From Gammaproteobacteria bacterium (lineage in GTDB: Bacteria > Pseudomonadota > Gammaproteobacteria > Pseudomonadales > Pseudomonadaceae), in the NCBI GenBank assembly GCA_018826895.1, contig JAHJYA010000061.1:1-40658 (forward strand): a DNA stretch of 40,658 nt, given 5' to 3'. A program made the translations under genes and the position numbers. The notes below the pieces were generated by a model. The model worked only from the letters and a program-made list of their open reading frames with translations, was not told where the DNA came from and made no database searches. This document shows positions 33,819 to 40,658 of the stretch, piece by piece. Position 1 is the stretch's first letter. Each line of letters starts with the position of its first letter.

Positions 33819-34465
33819 TGGAGTTCACCCTCTGGGACATCCTGCGCAACCTGCTGGTCGGCTTGCAGTGGACCCTGTTGCTATCGCTGGTGGCCTTCAT
33901 CTGTGGCGGTATCGCCGGGCTGCTGGTGTTACTGGCACGCATTGCACCACTGGCCGCGCCGCGCATTCTCGCGCGCTGCTACATCGAACTGTTCCAGGGC
34001 ACGCCGCTGCTGATGCAGCTGTTTATGGTGTTCTTCGGCGTCGCCCTGCTCGGCGTGGATGTCTCGCCCTGGCTGGCGGCGGCCATCGCCCTGACCCTGT
34101 TTACCAGTGCCTTTCTCGCCGAGATCTGGCGCGGCTGCGTCGAATCGATCACGCGCGGCCAATGGGAGGCGGCCGAAAGCCTGGCGCTGAGCCGGCTGGA
34201 GGTGCTGCGCCATGTGGTCCTGCCCCAGGCCATGCGCATCGCCGTGGCACCCACGGTGGGCTTCTCGGTGCAGGTGGTCAAAGGCACAGCCGTGACCTCG
34301 ATCATCGGTTTTACCGAACTGACCAAGACCGGCGGCATGCTGGCCAATGCCACCTTCGAACCTTTTATGGTCTACGGCTTCGTCGCCCTCGGCTATTTCC
34401 TGCTCTGCTACCCGCTCTCGTTCGCTGCACACCGCCTGGAAAGGAGGCTGAATGTCACTGCTTAA
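33818..34465 (+). CDS. Polar-amino-acid-type ABC transporter, permease 2
   Basis: The 215-residue inner-membrane protein is the second HisM/GlnP-type permease. It has LLSLVAFICGGIAGLLVLLA, the family stretch CYIELFQGTPLLMQLFMVFF and the EAA loop EAAESLALSRLEVLRHVVLP. It begins inside the stop of permease 1 and ends 14 bases inside the ATPase gene, which has its own strong AAGGAGG. This tight packing supports fixed subunit ratios. Confidence 0.93.
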   Translation: MEFTLWDILRNLLVGLQWTLLLSLVAFICGGIAGLLVLLARIAPLAAPRILARCYIELFQGTPLLMQLFMVFFGVALLGVDVSPWLAAAIALTLFTSAFLAEIWRGCVESITRGQWEAAESLALSRLEVLRHVVLPQAMRIAVAPTVGFSVQVVKGTAVTSIIGFTELTKTGGMLANATFEPFMVYGFVALGYFLLCYPLSFAAHRLERRLNVTA

Positions 34466-35183
34466 CGTCACCGCCCTGCACAAGTACTACGGCGACAACC
34501 ATGTACTCAAGGGTATCGACCTGAAGGTCGAAGAAGGCGAAGTAGTCGCCATCATTGGCCGCAGCGGCTCGGGCAAGAGCACCCTGCTGCGCACGCTCAA
34601 TGGCCTGGAGTCGATCAACGACGGCGTTATCGAAGTCGACGGCGAGTACCTCGACGCCTCCCGGGCCGACTTGCGCAGCCTGCGCCAGAAGGTCGGCATG
34701 GTGTTCCAGCAATTCAACCTGTTCCCGCACCTGACCGTGGGTGAGAACGTCATGCTGGCGCCCCAGGTGGTGAAGAAAACCTCCCGCGGTGAGGCGGAGA
34801 AACTGGCGCGACAGATGCTTGAGCGGGTAGGCCTGGCGGAAAAATTCGACGCCTACCCCGAGCGGCTCTCCGGTGGCCAACAGCAGCGCGTGGCGATTGC
34901 CCGTGCCCTGGCCATGTCGCCCAAGGTATTGCTATGCGATGAAATCACCTCGGCGCTCGATCCCGAACTGGTCAACGAGGTATTGGCCGTGGTCAAGCAA
35001 TTGGCCAGCGAAGGCATGACCCTGATCATGGTCACCCACGAGATGCGCTTCGCTCGTGAAGTCGGTGACAAGCTGGTATTCATGCACCAGGGCAAGGTCC
35101 ATGAAGTGGGCGACCCCAAGGTGCTGTTCGCCGAACCGCGCACCGATGAGCTGCGCAACTTTATCGGCTCGGTGAACCTGTGA
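34452..35183 (+). CDS. Polar-amino-acid-type ABC transporter, ATPase
   Basis: The 243-residue cytoplasmic ATPase drives the permease pair. It has Walker A GRSGSGKSTLLRTLNGLE, the Q-loop in VFQQFNLFPHLTV, the signature LSGGQQQRVAIARALA and Walker B LLCDEITSALDPE, with the switch His in VTHEM. All residues needed for ATP hydrolysis are present. It is in the GlnQ/HisP class. It overlaps the end of permease 2, and its stop overlaps the GTG start of the AllA-like gene as GTGA. Confidence 0.95.
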   Translation: MSLLNVTALHKYYGDNHVLKGIDLKVEEGEVVAIIGRSGSGKSTLLRTLNGLESINDGVIEVDGEYLDASRADLRSLRQKVGMVFQQFNLFPHLTVGENVMLAPQVVKKTSRGEAEKLARQMLERVGLAEKFDAYPERLSGGQQQRVAIARALAMSPKVLLCDEITSALDPELVNEVLAVVKQLASEGMTLIMVTHEMRFAREVGDKLVFMHQGKVHEVGDPKVLFAEPRTDELRNFIGSVNL

Positions 35184-35710
35184 ACTCAGCTGCAGCCACT
35201 CTCTCTGCCCTGCCACTGGCCGTCGAAGCCCTGACGGCCGAGGCCTTCGCGCCCTTTGGCGAGGTCCTCGAAACCGCAACCGCGCAGCACTTTCCGATCA
35301 ACGCGGGAACCACCACGCGCTATCACGACCTGGCGCGCGTCTGCGCCAGCGGTGAAGCACCACGGGTACTGTTCAACCTGTTCGACGGCCAGGGCTGGCA
35401 CGCGCCGATCAACATCACCATGCTCGAACGCCACCCGCTGGGTAGCCAGGCATTCTACCCGGTGGACGGCGCCTGCATGCTGATAGTCGTGGCCCCACCC
35501 GGCGAGCTGGATGAACAGGCGATACGCGCCTTCGTCAGCCGCCCGGACCAAGGCGTCAATTACGCCCCAGGTACCTGGCATCACCCGCTGCTCAGCCTGC
35601 AGCGACCCGGACGCTTCGCTGTCGTCGACCGCGGCGGTGCAGGCAATAACTGTGATGAGCAAGCATTGCTGCAGCCACGAGTGGTGCGACAAATTATCCT
35701 ACCGGACTGA
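35180..35710 (+). CDS. Ureidoglycolate lyase-like (AllA family) protein
   Basis: AllA cleaves ureidoglycolate to glyoxylate and urea in purine/allantoin breakdown. The 176-residue protein has the family core of this cupin-like fold: LERHPLGSQAFYPVDGACML, VSRPDQGVNYAPGTWHHPLL and FAVVDRGG. The His pair in TWHHPL and the upstream EAFAPFGEVLE are typical. Other allantoin genes are not in the window, so a related ureido or malonyl-type substrate is possible. It starts at GTG 35180 inside the ATPase stop, and this coupling ties it to the transporter. No strong Shine-Dalgarno sequence is present. Confidence 0.82.
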   Translation: MNSAAATLSALPLAVEALTAEAFAPFGEVLETATAQHFPINAGTTTRYHDLARVCASGEAPRVLFNLFDGQGWHAPINITMLERHPLGSQAFYPVDGACMLIVVAPPGELDEQAIRAFVSRPDQGVNYAPGTWHHPLLSLQRPGRFAVVDRGGAGNNCDEQALLQPRVVRQIILPD

Positions 35711-35819
35711 GCCGGACGCCGCGGCGCAGGTCATGCCTGAATATGACAGCGGCGGTTTGCGTTGGCGCTGAGAGGCTATCGTGGCACGATGTCGGGGTTC
35801 TGCTCTGAGACGTCAAACC

Positions 35820-37316
35820 ATGCCGCACACCCAATCTTTCCCCTTGATCGCCGCTATCGATCTGGGTTCCAACAGCTTCCATATGGTCCTGGCCAAGGCC
35901 GACCATGCCGAGATTCGCATTCTCGAACGGCTGGGAGACAAAGTGCAGCTGGCCGCCGGTATCGACGAAGCCCGTATGCTCAGCGAAGAGGCCATGCAGC
36001 GCGGCCTCGATTGCCTGCGCCGCTTCGCCCAGCTGACCAGCAGCCTGCCCGAGGGCGCCGTGCGCATCGTCGGCACCAACGCCCTGCGCGAAGCGCGCAA
36101 CCGCGCCGAATTCATCGTGCGCGCCGAAGCCCTGCTGGGCCACCCGGTGGAAGTGATCTCCGGTCGCGAAGAAGCCCGCCTGATCTACCTCGGCGTCTCG
36201 CACAGCATCGCCGATACGCCCGGCAAACGCCTGGTCACCGACATCGGTGGCGGCAGTACCGAGTTCATCATTGGCCAACGCTTCGAGCCCCTGCTGCGCG
36301 AAAGCCTGCAGATGGGCTGCGTCAGCTACACCCAGCGCTACTTCCGCGACGGCAAGATCACCCAGGCTCGCTACGCCCAGGCCTACACAGCTGCGCGTCT
36401 GGAAATCATGGGTATCGAACATGCCCTGCGGCGCCTCGGCTGGCAGGATGTGGTGGGCGCCTCCGGCACCATCAAGGCCATCGGCCTGGCGATTCAGGGC
36501 GCAGGACTGGGTAACGGCGAGGTGAATGCCGAAGGGTTGGCCTGGCTCAAACGCAAGATTCTCAAGCTGGGCGAGGTCGAGAAGCTCGATCTCGACGGTA
36601 TCAAGCCCGACCGTCGCAGTATCTTCCCAGCAGGCCTGGCGATTCTCGAGGCGATTTTCGATGCCTGCGAGCTGCAGCGCATGACCCATTCAGAAGGCGC
36701 GCTGCGTGAAGGCGTGCTCTACGACCTGCTCGGCCGCCATCAGCATGAAGACGTGCGCGAGCGCACCCTGTCGTCGTTTATGGAGCGCTACCACGTCGAC
36801 CTGGAGCAGGCCGCACGGGTCGAGAGCAAGGCGCTCTCGGCGCTGGACAAGGTCGCCACGGACTGGGGACTGAACGATGACTGGCACCGCGAATTGCTCA
36901 GTTGGGCCGCCAAGGTGCATGAGGTGGGCCTAGACATTGCCCATTACCAGTACCACAAGCACGGCGCCTACCTGATCGAGCACTCCGACCTGGCCGGCTT
37001 CTCACGCCAGGACCAGCAGATGCTCGCCCTGCTGGTACGCGGCCACCGACGCAATATTCCCAAGGACAAACTGGCCGAGTTCGGCAGCGAGGCGATCAAA
37101 CTGATCCGTCTGTGCGTGCTGCTGCGTTTCGCCATCCTGTTCCATCACATCCGCGGCACCCAGGAAATGCCCCAGGTGCAGCTGCACGCCAGCGAGCAGG
37201 GGCTGGCGATCAGCTTTCCGGATGGCTGGCTGGCCGCCAACCCGCTGACCGAAGCGGACTTCCGTCAGGAAGCCGAATGGCTCAAGCGGGTCGACATCGA
37301 ACTCAGCGTGCGCTGA
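35820..37316 (+). CDS. ppx: Exopolyphosphatase
   Basis: Ppx removes phosphate from the ends of polyphosphate and, in the wider family, hydrolyses pppGpp. The 498-residue protein has the ASKHA-fold N-terminus [20 protein letters not shown], the phosphate loop [17 protein letters not shown] and a C-terminal HD-like helical domain ([20 protein letters not shown]). ATG 35820 gives the expected N-terminus, and the frame is open to 35781. Its last 14 bases overlap the 3' end of ppk on the other strand, which may allow mutual antisense effects. Confidence 0.95.
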   Translation: MPHTQSFPLIAAIDLGSNSFHMVLAKADHAEIRILERLGDKVQLAAGIDEARMLSEEAMQRGLDCLRRFAQLTSSLPEGAVRIVGTNALREARNRAEFIVRAEALLGHPVEVISGREEARLIYLGVSHSIADTPGKRLVTDIGGGSTEFIIGQRFEPLLRESLQMGCVSYTQRYFRDGKITQARYAQAYTAARLEIMGIEHALRRLGWQDVVGASGTIKAIGLAIQGAGLGNGEVNAEGLAWLKRKILKLGEVEKLDLDGIKPDRRSIFPAGLAILEAIFDACELQRMTHSEGALREGVLYDLLGRHQHEDVRERTLSSFMERYHVDLEQAARVESKALSALDKVATDWGLNDDWHRELLSWAAKVHEVGLDIAHYQYHKHGAYLIEHSDLAGFSRQDQQMLALLVRGHRRNIPKDKLAEFGSEAIKLIRLCVLLRFAILFHHIRGTQEMPQVQLHASEQGLAISFPDGWLAANPLTEADFRQEAEWLKRVDIELSVR

Positions 37317-39510
37317 CCAGCGGCACGGTGAGCTTGTCCAGCAACCCGGCCTGCGCACTGCGCGGGTTCTGGTTGCCGGTCGGCTGCAGACGCAGGTAGC
37401 GGCCGTCGGCCTGCAGCACCCAAGCGTGGGTGTTGTCGGTCAGGTAGGCGTCCAGTTCCTTCTTCACGCGCAAAATCAGCTTTTTGCCCTCGACCGGGAA
37501 ACAGGTCTCCACGCGCTTGTCGAGGTTGCGCTCCATCCAGTCGGCGCTGGACAGGTAGATTTTCTCCTCCCCGGCATTGAGGAAGTAGAACACCCGCGTG
37601 TGCTCCAGGAAGCGACCGATGATCGAGCGCACCTGAATATTGTGCGAAACCCCAGCGATGCCTGGGCGCAGGCAGCACATGCCACGCACCACTAGGTCGA
37701 TCTTCACGCCAGTCTGGCTGGCCTTGTACAGTGCGCGGATGATCTTCGGATCGGTCAGCGAGTTGAACTTGGCGATGATGTGCGCCGGCTTGCCCTCGGC
37801 CGCCAGGGCGGTCTCGCGGGCGATCATGTCGAGCAGGGTCTTTTTCAGGGTGAAGGGCGCGTGCAGGAGTTTCTTCATGCGCAGCGTTTTACCCATGCCG
37901 ATCAGCTGGCTGAACATCTTCGACACGTCTTCGCCCAGGGCCACGTCGGCAGTGAGCAGGCTGTAGTCGGTGTACAGGCGCGCGTTACCGGCGTGGTAGT
38001 TGCCAGTGCCCAGGTGCGCGTAACGCACGATGTCGCCACTCTCGCGGCGCAGGATGAGCATCATCTTGGCGTGGGTCTTGAAGCCAACCACACCGTAGAT
38101 CACCACCGCACCGGCCTGCTGCAGGCGGCTGGCCAAAGCCAGGTTGGACTCTTCGTCGAAGCGCGCGCGCAGCTCGATCACCGCCGTTACTTCCTTGCCG
38201 TTACGAGCGGCCTCGACCAGCGCATCGACGATCTCCGAGTTGGCTCCGGAGCGGTACAGGGTCTGCTTGATCGCCAGTACATGCGGGTCTTTCGCCGCTT
38301 GGCGCAGCAAGTCGACCACCGGGGTAAAGGACTCGAAGGGGTGCAGCAGCAGGATGTCCTGCTTGCTGATCACGCTGAAGATGTTCTCGCTGTTCTGCAA
38401 CAGCTTGGGGATAACCGGCGTGAACGGCGTGTACTGCAGCTCCGGGTGGCTCTCCAGCCCGGTGATGCTGAACAGGCGGGTAAGGTTGACCGGACCGTTG
38501 ACCTTGTACAGCTCGCTCTCGGCCAGGCCGAACTGCTTGAGCAGGTAGCCGGTCAAGTGCGCCGGGCAGGTGTCGACCACCTCCAGGCGCACCGCATCGC
38601 CATAGCGCCGGCTGAACAGCTCGCCGCGCAACGCACGGGCCAGGTCTTCAACGTCCTCTGTGTCCACCGACAGGTCGGCGTTACGGGTCAGGCGGAACTG
38701 GTAGCAACCCTTGACCTTCATGCCCTGGAACAGGTCATCGGCGTGGGCGTGAATCATCGACGACAGGAACACGAAGTTGTCGCCAGGGCCACCGACGTCT
38801 TCCGGCACCTTGATAATGCGCGGTAGCAGGCGCGGCGCCGGGATGATCGCCAGACCGGAATCACGGCCGAAGGCGTCAATGCCTTCCAGCTCGACAATAA
38901 AGTTCAGGCTCTTGTTCACCAACAGCGGGAACGGGTGCGTAGGATCGAGACCAATCGGGGTGATGATCGGCGCGATCTCGTCGCGGAAATAGCGGCGTAC
39001 CCAAGCCTTGTGCTTGGCCGTCCAAAACCGTCGACGGATGAAATTGACATTGTGCTTGGCCAAGGCCGGAAACAGCACGTCGTTGAGAATCGCGTACTGA
39101 CGATTGACCTGCTCGTGCACCAGCTCGCTGATTCGCGCCAGCGCCTGATGCGGCTGCAGGCCATCGGCCCCGGCCTGTTCACGAGCAAAGTTGATCTGCT
39201 TCTTCAGCCCTGCCACGCGAATCTCGAAGAACTCGTCGAGGTTGCTGGAGAAGATCAGCAGGAACTTCAGGCGTTCGAGCAATGGATAGGACTCATCCAG
39301 CGCCTGCTCCAGCACGCGGATATTGAACTGCAGCTGCGACAGCTCGCGATGGATGTACAGGCTGCTGTCATCCAGGCTGGGCACCACTTGTGGCGGCGCC
39401 GGTGTGGCCGCCACTGCTTCGGTGATGACCGGCACCTCGACTGGGATGTCGACCTCGCTCTGGGTGTCGACTTCCTGCATCTCGTTACTGCTGAGTCCTT
39501 CGGTATTCAT
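37303..39510 (-). CDS. ppk: Polyphosphate kinase 1
   Basis: Ppk1 makes polyphosphate from ATP at the membrane. The 735-residue protein has the N-terminal domain ([38 protein letters not shown]) and the catalytic half. The autophosphorylated His is expected in GFKTHAKMM and the second active-site His in [13 protein letters not shown]. The ATP-binding Arg/Asn segments [19 protein letters not shown] are also present. The first 45 residues are acidic and variable and extend beyond many family members, so a later start cannot be excluded. AGGA precedes ATG 39510. hemB lies 18 bases upstream, so the two are probably cotranscribed. Confidence 0.95.
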   Translation of the reverse strand: MNTEGLSSNEMQEVDTQSEVDIPVEVPVITEAVAATPAPPQVVPSLDDSSLYIHRELSQLQFNIRVLEQALDESYPLLERLKFLLIFSSNLDEFFEIRVAGLKKQINFAREQAGADGLQPHQALARISELVHEQVNRQYAILNDVLFPALAKHNVNFIRRRFWTAKHKAWVRRYFRDEIAPIITPIGLDPTHPFPLLVNKSLNFIVELEGIDAFGRDSGLAIIPAPRLLPRIIKVPEDVGGPGDNFVFLSSMIHAHADDLFQGMKVKGCYQFRLTRNADLSVDTEDVEDLARALRGELFSRRYGDAVRLEVVDTCPAHLTGYLLKQFGLAESELYKVNGPVNLTRLFSITGLESHPELQYTPFTPVIPKLLQNSENIFSVISKQDILLLHPFESFTPVVDLLRQAAKDPHVLAIKQTLYRSGANSEIVDALVEAARNGKEVTAVIELRARFDEESNLALASRLQQAGAVVIYGVVGFKTHAKMMLILRRESGDIVRYAHLGTGNYHAGNARLYTDYSLLTADVALGEDVSKMFSQLIGMGKTLRMKKLLHAPFTLKKTLLDMIARETALAAEGKPAHIIAKFNSLTDPKIIRALYKASQTGVKIDLVVRGMCCLRPGIAGVSHNIQVRSIIGRFLEHTRVFYFLNAGEEKIYLSSADWMERNLDKRVETCFPVEGKKLILRVKKELDAYLTDNTHAWVLQADGRYLRLQPTGNQNPRSAQAGLLDKLTVPLVSAR

Positions 39511-39528
39511 TGCTCGTCCTGCGGGGTT

Positions 39529-40656
<1,128 letters not shown>

Positions 40657-40658
40657 AG

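Overview
The window is a chromosomal core segment of a Pseudomonas-like gammaproteobacterium. GC and codon use are high-GC throughout. The protein sequences and the order gshA, argA, argE, pit, DUF47, CYTH-CHAD, GspE-like, gcvH-gcvT, iron ABC, ubiI, ubiH, pepP, ygfB, zapA, 6S RNA, fau, ubiD, rho, trxA, ppx/ppk, hemB follow what I remember of the P. aeruginosa chromosome (recalled, not searched). It is almost fully coding. No gene-free stretch exceeds about 300 bases. I see no tRNA, rRNA, CRISPR array, insertion sequence or prophage.

Layout. 1-2703: 3' end of a possible tex gene, a PaaI-type thioesterase, gshA (glutathione) and a small RMF-like gene. 2709-5295 (minus): argA and argE, the first and a later step of arginine/ornithine synthesis. 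5407-7389 (minus): low-affinity phosphate permease and its DUF47 partner, divergent from a CYTH-CHAD triphosphatase-like protein (7500-8864). 9023-13239 (plus): a GspE/PilB-family ATPase, a stomatin-like/NfeD pair, a GNAT acetyltransferase and a secreted DUF2388 protein. 13306-14887 (minus): gcvT and gcvH, without the gcvP expected next to them. 15065-17781 (minus): a two-gene iron(III) ABC importer with a hairpin between binding protein and permease. 17941-22766 (minus): ygfB, pepP, ubiH, a DUF4442 hotdog protein and ubiI in a tight ubiquinone cluster. 22853-24371 (plus): a ZapB-like coiled coil, zapA, 6S RNA and fau. 24398-26643: a 43-residue membrane protein, an EVE protein, an orphan FliL-like protein and a quinone oxidoreductase. 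26748-31240 (minus): ferredoxin-reductase-like flavoprotein, ubiD, rho and trxA. 31360-35710: a GntR regulator divergent from a polar amino-acid-type ABC transporter with an ureidoglycolate-lyase-like gene. 35820-40539: ppx converging on ppk, with hemB upstream of ppk.

How parts fit together. Two groups concern phosphate and polyphosphate (Pit/DUF47/CYTH-CHAD and Ppx/Ppk). Two concern ubiquinone (UbiI/UbiH and UbiD). The one unit that looks added to the core order is the GntR-ABC-AllA cassette between trxA and ppx. Two near-copies of a FadR-like 17-bp palindrome lie in its divergent intergenic region, which suggests a self-contained, substrate-controlled uptake system.

The most unusual signal is a family of GC-rich palindromes (edge TAGGGTCTGTT...CGTTTCGT) at about 2323, 5368, 8962 and, degenerate, 17891. 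Their outer edge supplies the stop codon of gshA, pitA and ubiI, and the Shine-Dalgarno sequence of the GspE-like gene. A different twin-hairpin repeat sits at 26646-26720.
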